Shown here: piece by piece, positions 15,589 to 24,273 of the stretch | How the letters are laid out: each line of letters starts with the position of its first letter | Numbering within the stretch: position 1 is the first letter of the stretch | Assembly (NCBI GenBank): GCA_900545315.1 | Contig: UQYM01000023.1 | Location: 1 to 39,454 of the forward strand | Direction of reading: 5' to 3' | Length of the DNA: 39,454 nucleotides | Source of the DNA: an uncultured Alistipes sp. | GTDB taxonomy: Bacteria > Bacteroidota > Bacteroidia > Bacteroidales > Rikenellaceae | The notes under the pieces: model-generated | Told to the model about the DNA's origin: nothing | Database searches by the model: none | What the model saw: only the letters and a program-made list of their open reading frames with translations | Position numbers and translations under genes: made by a program

Positions 15589-16836
15589 TCAAGAACGCAC
15601 CTGACCGTTACCGTTGATCAAATATTTGTAACTGGTCAACTCGCGCAAAGCCATGGGGCCACGTGCGTGCAGTTTTTGCGTACTGATACCGATCTCTGCT
15701 CCGAAACCGAACTGAGCCCCATCGGTAAAGGCCGTCGAAACATTGGCATAGACACACGCCGCATCCACACGATGCTGGAAAATCCGAATGGCTTCGGGAT
15801 CCTCACTAACAATCGCCTCACTGTGCTTTGAAGAGTAACGCACAATGTGATCCAGAGCCTCTTCCAGTGAACCGACAGTCCGAATCGCCATTCTGTATGA
15901 GAGAAACTCAGTTCCAAAGCTTTCGGCCGTAGCGTGCGCCAGCAAGTTTGCAGGATAACGGCCTTCGAGAGCCGCATAGGCCTCCGGATCTGCATAAATC
16001 AGCACATTTTTCGTGGCCAATTTTTCACACACAGCTGGAAGATCCGCTAACCGGTCCCGATGTACAATCAGACAATCAAGCGCATTACATACACTGACCC
16101 GACGGGTCTTCGCATTAAATACGATATTGGCACATTTGGTCACATCGCCCTTAACATCAAAATAGGTATGACAGATTCCGGCACCCGTTTCAATCACCGG
16201 AACATGTGCATTCTTTCTCACATAATCGATCAACCCTTTGCTTCCGCGTGGAATCAGCAAATCTACATACCCCACCGCATCCAACAAAGCCGCCGTTGCT
16301 TCGCGATCAGCCGGCAACAACGTAACGGTGTGTTCATCGACCCCATTGGCCCGAAGCACCTCACGAATCACCTCGACAATCGCCTCATTGGAGTAACGGG
16401 CATCGTGACCACCTTTCAACACCGAAACATTCCCCGATTTCAGACAGAGGGAGAAGACATCAAAACTCACATTGGGCCTTGCCTCATAGATCACTCCAAT
16501 TACTCCGAATGGAACCGATATTTTGATGATTTTCATTCCGTTTGGACGCACAAACTGATCCAATACTCGATTCAGAGGTGAGGGCAACGAAGCCACATTG
16601 CGCATGTCGCTGGCTATTCCTTTAATCCGTTCTGCAGTCAACATCAACCGATCGTACATCGGATTTTGTTCATCCATCAGAGCCAAATCACGACGATTGG
16701 CTTCAAGAATAAAATCGGTTCGAGCCTCAGCCGCATCGGCAACAGCCAACAAAACCGCATTGATCTTGGATTCCGGTATCAGATTCAAACTGCGAGAAGC
16801 TACCACAGCTTTCTCAAAAAGTTCGTTAAGCTCCAT
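15589..16836 (-). CDS. proA: Glutamate-5-semialdehyde dehydrogenase (gamma-glutamyl phosphate reductase)
   Basis: ProA reduces gamma-glutamyl phosphate with NADPH to glutamate semialdehyde, the second step of proline synthesis. The 415 residues match the family length. Recognisable blocks are ISVPFGVIGVIYEARPNVS, GGHDARYSNEAIVEVIREV, DLLIPRGSKGLIDYVRKNA, the catalytic cysteine region VIETGAGICHTYFD, the cofactor-loop region VFNAKTRRVSVCNALDCLI, and near the end FTDGAQFGFGAEIGISTQ and LHARGPMALRELTSYKY. It is the last gene of the proC-proB-proA operon, 32 bases after proB, followed by a terminator. Confidence 0.97.
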   Translation of the reverse strand: MELNELFEKAVVASRSLNLIPESKINAVLLAVADAAEARTDFILEANRRDLALMDEQNPMYDRLMLTAERIKGIASDMRNVASLPSPLNRVLDQFVRPNGMKIIKISVPFGVIGVIYEARPNVSFDVFSLCLKSGNVSVLKGGHDARYSNEAIVEVIREVLRANGVDEHTVTLLPADREATAALLDAVGYVDLLIPRGSKGLIDYVRKNAHVPVIETGAGICHTYFDVKGDVTKCANIVFNAKTRRVSVCNALDCLIVHRDRLADLPAVCEKLATKNVLIYADPEAYAALEGRYPANLLAHATAESFGTEFLSYRMAIRTVGSLEEALDHIVRYSSKHSEAIVSEDPEAIRIFQHRVDAACVYANVSTAFTDGAQFGFGAEIGISTQKLHARGPMALRELTSYKYLINGNGQVRS

Positions 16837-16868
16837 ATTAAGTTACACTTAAAATAGACAGATCAATA

Positions 16869-17975
16869 TTATTCAAAATCAAGTTGATCCAAATACATAT
16901 AATCGTAATGAATCAACGGGCGTTCACCTTTGGTTCCAGCCAGTTGGGCCGCCTTTGCACTGTCACATGAGACACGACCAACACCAATCTGACGGCCATC
17001 CGGTGCCAAGATGCGCACAATATCTCCCTTTTCAAACTCACCCTGTACATCGGTAACACCAATAGGCAACAGACTCACGGCCTCTGGCTTACACAACGCT
17101 TCATAAGCGCTTTCACTCACCCGTAGGTCCCCTTTGGCAAAACCTTCAGAGTGAGCGATCCATTTTTTAACTGGAGAAACCACCCGTTCGGAAGGGATAA
17201 AGCGTGTACATACGGTCTCAATCTTATCAGAAAGTATACTGGGTAAAATATTCTCTCGCTTACCATTAGCCACAATTACCTCAATCCCCTCTTCAGCGAC
17301 CTTACGGGCGATACGGCACTTGGTCAACATGCCACCACGACCGAATTGCGACTTGCCGGACTGAATGTATTGTGACAGATCTTGCTGAGGGGCAATCTCA
17401 CGAATCACATACGAATCGGGATCAGCCGGATTGCCGTTATAAACCCCGTCAATATTGCTGAGAATGATCAAGGCCTCGGCATCCATCATGGCTGCTACCA
17501 ATCCCGACAACTCATCGTTATCGGTAAACATCAGCTCCGTCACCGAGATGGTATCGTTTTCATTCAGAATCGGAATCACTCCGTTGGACAACATCACCGA
17601 CATGCAGTGTTGCTGGTTCAGGTAGTGGCGTCGGGTTGAGAGGCTCTCTTTTGTCGTCAACACCTGACCACACACCAACCCATGATCTCGAAACAACTCA
17701 TAATAGTGGTTGATCAACTTCGCTTGACCTACCGCAGAGAAAAGCTGACGAGAGGAGACCTGCCCCAATTTACGTTTGAAGGTGTGGGCATGCATCTCAC
17801 TACGTCCTGAAGCCACAGCACCCGAAGAGACCAGAATTACCTCCACACCGCTATGATGCAGATCGGCTACTTGGTCAGAGAGAGCCGACATGCGGGTGAC
17901 GTCGAGTGACCCATCCGGACGAGCCAACACGTTGCTCCCGACCTTAACAACCACACGTTTAAATCTGTACCCCAT
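16869..17975 (-). CDS. proB: Glutamate 5-kinase with C-terminal PUA domain
   Basis: ProB phosphorylates glutamate at the gamma-carboxylate, the first and feedback-controlled step of proline synthesis. The 368-residue protein begins VVVKVGSNVLARPDGSLD, an amino-acid-kinase fold, and has VILVSSGAVASGRSEMH, PILNENDTISVTELMFTDN and LSNIDGVYNGNPAD for ATP and glutamate binding. The last 80 residues (VTDVQGEFEKGDIVRIL, PDGRQIGVGRVSCDS) form the PUA domain of the long form of ProB. The gene starts only 2 bases after the proC stop and lies 32 bases before proA, so the three are one transcript. Confidence 0.97.
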   Translation of the reverse strand: MGYRFKRVVVKVGSNVLARPDGSLDVTRMSALSDQVADLHHSGVEVILVSSGAVASGRSEMHAHTFKRKLGQVSSRQLFSAVGQAKLINHYYELFRDHGLVCGQVLTTKESLSTRRHYLNQQHCMSVMLSNGVIPILNENDTISVTELMFTDNDELSGLVAAMMDAEALIILSNIDGVYNGNPADPDSYVIREIAPQQDLSQYIQSGKSQFGRGGMLTKCRIARKVAEEGIEVIVANGKRENILPSILSDKIETVCTRFIPSERVVSPVKKWIAHSEGFAKGDLRVSESAYEALCKPEAVSLLPIGVTDVQGEFEKGDIVRILAPDGRQIGVGRVSCDSAKAAQLAGTKGERPLIHYDYMYLDQLDFE

Positions 17976-17977
17976 GT

Positions 17978-18769
17978 CTATCGGCTTTTGAACAGACCTG
18001 CTTTAACGGCCGGCACAAAACCGGCCTCCTCCATCGCCGCGAGACCTTTCAACGTGATACCGCCCGGGGTCGTTACCTTGTCGATTTCGGTCTGAGGCAT
18101 CGTCTGATTGTGCTTCATCATCTCCAACGCTCCGCGCATGGTTTGCATCACAATCGCGCGGGACTCCTCCGGGGTAAAACCAAGTTCTACCCCGCCCTGA
18201 ATCGATGCATCGAGATATTTCAGTGCAAAGGCAATTCCGCACGAGGCCAAAGAGGTGCCGGCCACCATCATCGATTCATCAACCACAATGGTCTGGCCCA
18301 ATTCGTCGAACAGCGAAACCACAAATTTCAGCTGATCGTCCGAAGCGCCCTCAGCAGCAATAAAGGTAACGCTCTCGCCCAACGAGATTGCAGTATTGGG
18401 AATAATGCGATACATCACTGGCACTACACCAGAGCCATTATCGAGCATCGTCTTCAACTGCTCAAACGACACTCCAGCAACGACTGACGCAATTGTCTGG
18501 CGGGAATAGTCGAGCAGATCCCGAAAACCAACGACAACCTCTTCGAGCAACCACGGTTTAACCGCAATAATGATCAGATCGGCATCTTTTACCGCTGAAC
18601 GATTATCAAGAGTCGTTGTAATTGCGGCATCGTAGCCTTTGATTTTATCCAATGTCTTTTGCGTGTGAGCCGTTACGGTCAAATTGGCTGCAGGGACAAG
18701 CGAGCCGGCTGCAATACCTTTGGCAATTGCACCGCCCATATTTCCACCACCGATAATTGCGATTTTCAT
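17978..18769 (-). CDS. proC: Pyrroline-5-carboxylate reductase
   Basis: ProC reduces 1-pyrroline-5-carboxylate to proline, the last step. The start is ATG 18769 (MKIAIIGGGNMGGAIAKGI), giving the Rossmann motif at the very N-terminus; an upstream ATG adds eight residues that do not fit. The 263 residues include DLIIIAVKPWLLEEV, VVAGVSFEQL, VMYRIIPNTAISLGESVTF and the C-terminal dimer helices ending with TTPGGITLKGLAAMEEAGF, a strong ProC signature. It is the first gene of proC-proB-proA, so the whole glutamate-to-proline route is made from one RNA. Confidence 0.97.
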   Translation of the reverse strand: MKIAIIGGGNMGGAIAKGIAAGSLVPAANLTVTAHTQKTLDKIKGYDAAITTTLDNRSAVKDADLIIIAVKPWLLEEVVVGFRDLLDYSRQTIASVVAGVSFEQLKTMLDNGSGVVPVMYRIIPNTAISLGESVTFIAAEGASDDQLKFVVSLFDELGQTIVVDESMMVAGTSLASCGIAFALKYLDASIQGGVELGFTPEESRAIVMQTMRGALEMMKHNQTMPQTEIDKVTTPGGITLKGLAAMEEAGFVPAVKAGLFKSR

Positions 18770-18798
18770 CTCTTTTCTATTTGGATCATACAATTTTT

Positions 18799-18806
18799 CA
18801 AAGGTA
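18799..18806 (-). promoter_or_regulatory. -7 element of the proline operon
   Basis: CAAAGGTA on the plus strand reads TACCTTTG on the minus strand, an exact TAnnTTTG. The nearest TTTG upstream (18825-18822) is 15 bases away instead of about 20, so the -33 part is weaker. It lies 30 bases before the proC ATG. Confidence 0.55.
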
Positions 18807-18992
18807 GTAAAAATATCCTGCCAAACCCACTCCTCTACTCAGAATACGTACCACAACGACGCTTCCTTGCGGCGTATTTTGCCGAATATGCACCCCAAGA
18901 TCAATCATAACATGCAATCAGGAAACGACACAACCCCATTCCACACACATCTATTAACCAATGCCTATCAATTGAGAACCACACCAAAAGCT

Positions 18993-19031
18993 AAAAAGGG
19001 GAATAGAGATAACGTCTCTACTCCCCTTTAA
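18993..19031 (-). terminator. Terminator downstream of the DXS-like gene
   Basis: GGGGAATAGAGA (about 18998-19009) pairs with TCTCTACTCCCC (about 19015-19026) with one G-U pair, extended by A/T pairs. On the minus strand CTTTTTAG follows. It lies about 45 bases past the stop at 19074. Confidence 0.85.
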
Positions 19032-19073
19032 AAATCAGTATGTGCAGAATACTATCTTTTGCTCAAAACATCT

Positions 19074-20840
19074 TTACGCCAACTGCTGCAACGAAGAGAG
19101 AATATCCTTCACAATTTGCGTATCGGTCAAGCGATTGGCTCGCATCAATTCAGCAGCTACATAACGGTCTGCGAACTCCTTGCGCAATCCGAAATTCAGT
19201 ACACGCATGGCAGAATCACCATAATAACGAGCTATCTTCTCACCGAAACCACCGTCCAATACGCCATCTTCAAGTGTTACGACAATCTGGTGATCGGTTT
19301 TCAGCGATTCGAGCAGATCGGTATCCAATCCGGTAATATACCGGGGATTAATCAAGGTTGCTTGCAATCCGGCATCTGCCTCCAATTTTGTCCGGACAGC
19401 CTCACCCAATCCATAGAAGGAACCTAAAGCCAAAATAGCCACACGCCTACCCTGCTGCGTCACCCGATAACGGTTCAACATACTATAATCGGTATCGAAC
19501 GGCTCCTGGCGCGATTCGACAACTACTCCCGGGACACGTACCGCAACCGGGTGTTCACGCTGTTGAATGGCCCAACGCATCATGGCAAAATACTCCTCTT
19601 TACAGGTCGGAGCCAAATAGACCATATTGGGAATATTGGCAATCAACGGAATATCGAAAAACCCAAGGTGGGTTACATCATTCATACCGTTCACAGTTCC
19701 GGCAAACACAGCGATAACCGCCGGATTATTGTTGATACACAGATCCTGCGAAAGCTGATCGTAACAACGCTGGATAAAGGTACTGTAAACGCCATATACC
19801 GGATGCCCGCCATTGGCAGCGATTCCGGAAGCCAACGCTACAGCATGCTCTTCGGCGATTCCGACATCGACAAACTGCCGTCCAGCCTGCTGCCGACGCT
19901 CCGGCGTAAATCCAAGAACAGTCGGAGTTCCCGACGAGATGGCAACCAACGTCGGATCTTTCGCCATCTCCTCGAGCAAGAACCTACCGGTCAGGTCGCC
20001 ATAATCCTCGGCTGTGCTACGATTCTTCGGTTCACCGGTCTGCAGATTGAACGGTCCACCCCAATGGTATTTCTCACGATTCTGTTCAGCAAATGCATAA
20101 CCTTTACCCTTCTGCGTGTGGATATGTACCACCACCGGATGTGAAGCATCTTTGACCTGACGAAATGCAGCGATCAATGCGGAAATATCATTGCCTTCAT
20201 CAACGTAAAGGTAATCCAACCCCAATGACTTAAAGAAATTGCACGGAGCCTCACCTTTGCTTTCGCGAAGCTGACGGAGATTACCATACAGACCACCATG
20301 ATTCTCGGCAATAGACATGTCGTTGTCATTAACCACGATAATCAGGTTGGTTCCCATCTCTGCGGCATTGCTCAGCCCTTCATAGGCTTCACCACCGCTG
20401 AGTGAACCGTCACCAATCACGGCAATCACATTTTCCGAGTCACGTTTCAGATCACGGGCCTTCGCCAGGCCACAGGCCAAGCTGACCGACGTAGAGGTAT
20501 GGCCAATAGTAAAGAAATCATGCTCGCTCTCATATGGATTGGTGTAACCCGAAACCGATGCATATTTAGCCGGATCCAAAAACGCCTCTTTACGTCCGGT
20601 CAATATTTTATGGGTATAACATTGGTGCGAGACATCAAACACCAGCTTATCTTTGGGCGAATCAAAAACAAAATGCAGCGCAATCGTAGCCTCCACCATA
20701 CCCAGATTGGGCCCGATATGACCGCCACACGTACTCAGACGATTCAATAACGCCTGACGAATTTCACCGGCCAGTACCGTCATCTGTTCCGCGGTGAGCT
20801 GTTTAAGATCTTTGGGAGAATTAATCTGTTCAATATACAT
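19074..20840 (-). CDS. 1-deoxy-D-xylulose-5-phosphate synthase-like enzyme (short, divergent form)
   Basis: The start is ATG 20840 (MYIEQINSPKDLKQLTAEQ), 588 residues, about 30-40 shorter than classical DXS. DXS joins pyruvate and glyceraldehyde 3-phosphate using thiamine diphosphate to feed isoprenoid, thiamine and pyridoxal synthesis. The ThDP region GDGSLSGGEAYEGLSNAAE, HQCYTHKILTGRKE, the catalytic-Glu region DVGIAEEHAVALASG and YSTFIQRCYDQLSQDL are present. Where classical DXS has DRAGxxGxDGxTHxG, this has FAGTVNGMNDVTHLG, so an arginine thought to help hold the substrate phosphate is missing. It may be the alternative DXS-like paralog found in several Bacteroidales or another transketolase-like enzyme. 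It stands alone with its own promoter and terminator. Confidence 0.8.
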   Translation of the reverse strand: MYIEQINSPKDLKQLTAEQMTVLAGEIRQALLNRLSTCGGHIGPNLGMVEATIALHFVFDSPKDKLVFDVSHQCYTHKILTGRKEAFLDPAKYASVSGYTNPYESEHDFFTIGHTSTSVSLACGLAKARDLKRDSENVIAVIGDGSLSGGEAYEGLSNAAEMGTNLIIVVNDNDMSIAENHGGLYGNLRQLRESKGEAPCNFFKSLGLDYLYVDEGNDISALIAAFRQVKDASHPVVVHIHTQKGKGYAFAEQNREKYHWGGPFNLQTGEPKNRSTAEDYGDLTGRFLLEEMAKDPTLVAISSGTPTVLGFTPERRQQAGRQFVDVGIAEEHAVALASGIAANGGHPVYGVYSTFIQRCYDQLSQDLCINNNPAVIAVFAGTVNGMNDVTHLGFFDIPLIANIPNMVYLAPTCKEEYFAMMRWAIQQREHPVAVRVPGVVVESRQEPFDTDYSMLNRYRVTQQGRRVAILALGSFYGLGEAVRTKLEADAGLQATLINPRYITGLDTDLLESLKTDHQIVVTLEDGVLDGGFGEKIARYYGDSAMRVLNFGLRKEFADRYVAAELMRANRLTDTQIVKDILSSLQQLA

Positions 20841-20876
20841 AAGGAACTGTTTTGGTTTTACACTTTTTGTACAGTG

Positions 20877-20908
20877 CAAAAATAAGATGCCTAACCCAAT
20901 CCGACAAA
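20877..20908 (-). promoter_or_regulatory. Promoter of the DXS-like gene
   Basis: On the minus strand TTTG (20908-20905) and TATTTTTG (20884-20877) are 20 bases apart, a full match to the Bacteroidetes promoter. The transcription start would be near 20870, about 30 bases before the ATG at 20840. Confidence 0.8.
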
Positions 20909-21034
20909 ACCCCAATTACGGACAAACATACCCTTTTTCTCGAACCGGTTTTATTATAACGGCACCACTGCTACTTTGCCTTAGGATATATGGGGATAAA
21001 TAGTGGCACCACTCAATCTTTTCCACCCCATAAA
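20909..21034. other. Intergenic stretch between DXS-like gene and thrA terminator
   Basis: No gene or RNA is seen. The nine-base GGCACCACT occurs twice (about 20960 and 21005). The stretch belongs to a roughly 400-base gap that continues to the thrA stop at 21245. Confidence 0.4.
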
Positions 21035-21063
21035 ATAAAGAGGGCGACCACATTGGGTCGCCC
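21035..21063 (-). terminator. Likely terminator of thrA
   Basis: GGGCGACC (21042-21049) and GGTCGCCC (21056-21063) form an 8-bp G+C-rich stem. On the minus strand TCTTTATTTTATGG follows. It lies about 180 bases past the thrA stop; the segment between (21064-21244) holds only a plus-strand frame of doubtful meaning. Confidence 0.7.
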
Positions 21064-21244
21064 ACCTATTGGATTCGCAGGTATTGGATCGAGTTGCACT
21101 GCAGCTTTATACCGCGCTGCTACAACGAAACACGCTCAAGCAGCACGATACTGTTGCGATTCTGAATCTGTACCAAGCAATCAATCAAACTCTTAAGCAG
21201 GACGAAAGTCATGCAAAACCCGACGCAAGCTTCAAGTGCGAGTG

Positions 21245-23677
21245 TTACCGAATATTAGCAATACTGATAATATCCGCAAAGACACCGGCCGCCGTGACAC
21301 TGGCTCCGGCACCGTAACCCTTGATCTGCATCGGATACTCTTTATAACGTTCGGTGGTCAACAAAATGACATTGTTGCTACCCTCCAGGTGATAGAACGG
21401 ACTATCGGGCCCCACTTCACGTAATGCAACCTCTGTCTTGCCGTGATCCATGCAGGCAATGAAACGCCAACGTTTGCCCTCAGCAGCCAGTTTTTTACGC
21501 TGCACTTCGAAATCGGCATCCAACTCGGGAACACGCTTCCAGAAATCCTCGACACTGCCTTCAAAATATTCAGACGGAATAAACAGATGTTTCTGGACAT
21601 CCTCCTGCTCGACACGATAACCGGCCTCACGGGAAAGAATCACCAACTTACGAATCACATCCATACCGCTCAAATCGACCCGTGGATCCGGTTCGGCATA
21701 ACCGGCCTCTTTGGCCATCGCAATGGCTCGACTCAGCGGCACCGTTTCGTTCATCTCGTTGAAAATGTAGTTCAACGTACCGGATACCACCGCCTCGATC
21801 TTCAAGATACGATCCCCGCTATTGATCAGATCACTAATCGTATTGATAATTGGCAAACCTGCCCCAACGTTGGTTTCGAAAAGGAATTTTACACCTCTTG
21901 TCCGAGCTGTGTTTTTCAGTTTCAAGTAGTGGTTATACTCCGAAGAGGCTGCAATCTTATTGGCGGCGACAACCGACACATTGTGCGACAACAGCTCCTC
22001 ATAGATACTTGCCACAGCCGGGCTGGCCGTACAATCGACAAACACGGAATTAAAGATATTCATCGACAAGATCTCATCCCGGAACCGCTCCGGCGTGGAG
22101 ACAAGTGTCGAAGCCGCCAACTGCTCTTTATACGTATTGAGGTCGATGCCTGAACGCGAAACAATATAATGGCGGGAGTTGGTGATGCCGACAACCCGGA
22201 TCTTCAACGAATTTTCGCGCATCAACTTCTCCTGCTGCTGGCGAATCTGCTCCAACAGGTTGCTGCCGACCAAACCCACACCGGCCAAGAAGATATTCAG
22301 TACCTGATATTCGGACAAGAAGAAGGAGTCGTGAATCACGTTGAGCGATTTGCGCAGATTCTCTTTGGTGACGACAAACGAAATGTTGGTCTCCGAAGCA
22401 CCCTGTGCACAGGCAATCACATTGATACCGTTTCGACCCAACGTACCGAACAGTTTTCCAGCCACACCGGGACGGTGACGCATATTCTCTCCGACAATAG
22501 CCACGGTAGCCAGATCGTGCTGCGTAACCGGCGGGTTAATTTCACCCATCGAGATCTCTTGGGCAAACTCCGTCGAAAGCACCTGTACGGCCAGTTCTGC
22601 ATCCCCGTTGCGTACACCGATCGAAGTGGTATTCTCCGAAGCCGCCTGCGAAACGAAGAAGACGCTGATCCCCGATTTCGAAAGGGCTTTGAAGATACGG
22701 TAGTTCACACCAATCACCCCGACCATACCCAAACCGCGGATCGTAATCAGACAGGTGTCGTTGATCGACGAGATACCCTTAATCGTACGGCTATCCGGAG
22801 TCTTATCCTTAGTGATATAGGTTCCAGGGGCATCCAGATTGAAGGTGTTGCGGATACGAATCGGAATATTGTTATGGTAAGCCGGGAAGATCGTCGGCGG
22901 ATAGATCACCTTGGCTCCGAAATTACAGAGCTCCATAGCCTCGACAAAGGTCAGGTGTTCGATCACATAAGCATTGCTGATCACCTTCGGGTCGGCGGTC
23001 ATAAAGCCATCGACGTCGGTCCATATCTCCAGCGAATCGGCCTTCAGCGTCGCCGCCAAAACCGAAGCAGTATAATCCGAACCACCTCGGCCCAAATTGG
23101 TGACATCACCCGTCTGGTTATCCGATGCAATAAAACCGGGGACAACCGTCACCTTCGGCATCACCGCAAAGCGGGTACGAATCAGCTCCTCGGTCGGCGC
23201 AAACTCAACGATATGTTTTCCAAAATAGGGTTTTGTCTTGATAAACTCACGGGCATCGTACAATTCGGCAGGAGCCAACACGCCCTGAACGATCACCGAC
23301 GAGAGCCGCTCACCATAGCTGACAATTGCATCCCCTGTTTTCGGAGAGAGGTCCTTGATCAGACATACCCCCTTAAAAATATTGGCCAGCTCGTCGAGCA
23401 GCGCATTTACGGTAGCAAGCACCTCTGCCCGGCAAGAACTGTCCACCGTATCATCAATGGCCTGACGATGGCGCATGACGATCTGATCGAGTTGGTTTTT
23501 ATATTCCATATCGCCGGCCGCAGCCATTCGTGAGGTCAGCAACAGTTGATCGGTAATACCTCCCAACGCCGACACCACGACGATAACCTCCTCATGACAG
23601 GCCTCCACCACACGTTTCACCTGTCTCAGACCCTCCGCACTACCGACGGAAGTTCCTCCAAACTTCAGTACTTTCAT
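21245..23677 (-). CDS. thrA: Bifunctional aspartokinase / homoserine dehydrogenase
   Basis: This fused 810-residue enzyme does the first and third steps from aspartate to threonine and methionine. The kinase half starts MKVLKFGGTSVGSAEGLRQ and has FIASDNQTGDVTNLGRGGSDY and EIWTDVDGFMTADP. A central pair of ACT domains (about 310-460, with VIGVNYRIFKALSKSGISV and VAGKLFGTLGRNGINVIAC) should give feedback control by threonine. The dehydrogenase half starts at about residue 465 with NIFLAGVGLVGSNLLEQI, and has VDCTASPAVASIYEELL, VVAANKIAASSEY and TNVGAGLPIINTISDLI, SGTLNYIFNEM. The end IKGYGAGASVTAAGVFADI is typical. thrB and thrC are not next to it here. Confidence 0.97.
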   Translation of the reverse strand: MKVLKFGGTSVGSAEGLRQVKRVVEACHEEVIVVVSALGGITDQLLLTSRMAAAGDMEYKNQLDQIVMRHRQAIDDTVDSSCRAEVLATVNALLDELANIFKGVCLIKDLSPKTGDAIVSYGERLSSVIVQGVLAPAELYDAREFIKTKPYFGKHIVEFAPTEELIRTRFAVMPKVTVVPGFIASDNQTGDVTNLGRGGSDYTASVLAATLKADSLEIWTDVDGFMTADPKVISNAYVIEHLTFVEAMELCNFGAKVIYPPTIFPAYHNNIPIRIRNTFNLDAPGTYITKDKTPDSRTIKGISSINDTCLITIRGLGMVGVIGVNYRIFKALSKSGISVFFVSQAASENTTSIGVRNGDAELAVQVLSTEFAQEISMGEINPPVTQHDLATVAIVGENMRHRPGVAGKLFGTLGRNGINVIACAQGASETNISFVVTKENLRKSLNVIHDSFFLSEYQVLNIFLAGVGLVGSNLLEQIRQQQEKLMRENSLKIRVVGITNSRHYIVSRSGIDLNTYKEQLAASTLVSTPERFRDEILSMNIFNSVFVDCTASPAVASIYEELLSHNVSVVAANKIAASSEYNHYLKLKNTARTRGVKFLFETNVGAGLPIINTISDLINSGDRILKIEAVVSGTLNYIFNEMNETVPLSRAIAMAKEAGYAEPDPRVDLSGMDVIRKLVILSREAGYRVEQEDVQKHLFIPSEYFEGSVEDFWKRVPELDADFEVQRKKLAAEGKRWRFIACMDHGKTEVALREVGPDSPFYHLEGSNNVILLTTERYKEYPMQIKGYGAGASVTAAGVFADIISIANIR

Positions 23678-23776
23678 AGATTTATCTTAGATGTTACAAG
23701 ATCGCAATTTTAGAAAAATTCCCCGACTTCTCCTAATTTTTAGAAGCAGCCCGTCGTGAAAATCCTGCGAAATGAA

Positions 23777-23784
23777 TATATTTG
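23777..23784 (+). promoter_or_regulatory. -7 element for the DUF5606 gene
   Basis: TATATTTG matches TAnnTTTG exactly and lies about 50 bases before the ATG at 23835. No TTTG is present 20 bases upstream, so only half of the promoter is supported. Confidence 0.45.
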
Positions 23785-23834
23785 CTCTTCGTTCCGCAAA
23801 ACGACATTTTTTATTATCAAACAACATAACCAAC

Positions 23835-24254
23835 ATGAAACTGAAAGAAATCCTGGCCATATCGGGCCAAAGCGGACTGTTCAAGTTCGTAGCACAGAGC
23901 CACAACGGAGTGATCGTCGAGTCATTGACCGACGGGAAACGCAGTAATGCATCCGGTTCGGCAAAAGTGAGTGCGCTGGGTGAAATCGCCATCTATACCG
24001 AAAACGAGGATATGCCGCTGGGCAAAGTGTTCGAAAACATCTACAAACAGACCGACGGGAAAGAGGCCATCAGTCCCAAATCGTCCCCCGAAGAGTTGAA
24101 AAAATTCTTTGCCACGGTTCTGCCGGAATATGACCGCGATCGCGTACATGTATCCGACATGAAGAAGGTGATCACCTGGTACAACATTCTGGTCAGCATC
24201 GGCATGACCGATTTTTCAAACGACGAGGAAGAAGAGCCCGCTAAAGAGGCTTAA
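23835..24254 (+). CDS. DUF5606 domain protein
   Basis: The start is ATG 23835 (MKLKEILAISGQSGLFKFV), 139 residues. The N-terminal part, KFVAQSHNGVIVESL, then GSAKVSALGEIAIYTE, matches DUF5606, a small domain kept across Bacteroidetes. A helical middle (SPEELKKFFATVLPEYDRD) and RVHVSDMKKVITWYNILVS follow, and the end is very acidic (NDEEEEPAKEA). The function is not known. The gene is 19 bases upstream of the secreted peptidase gene and is divergent from thrA. It is cytoplasmic by its sequence. The family assignment is from memory of the sequence pattern. Confidence 0.8.
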   Translation: MKLKEILAISGQSGLFKFVAQSHNGVIVESLTDGKRSNASGSAKVSALGEIAIYTENEDMPLGKVFENIYKQTDGKEAISPKSSPEELKKFFATVLPEYDRDRVHVSDMKKVITWYNILVSIGMTDFSNDEEEEPAKEA

Positions 24255-24273
24255 TTAACGGAAATAGATCACA

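Noticed and set aside
21850..23533. Long plus-strand open frames opposite thrA
   Set aside because: They mirror the G+C-rich third positions of the strongly supported thrA gene and show no domain.
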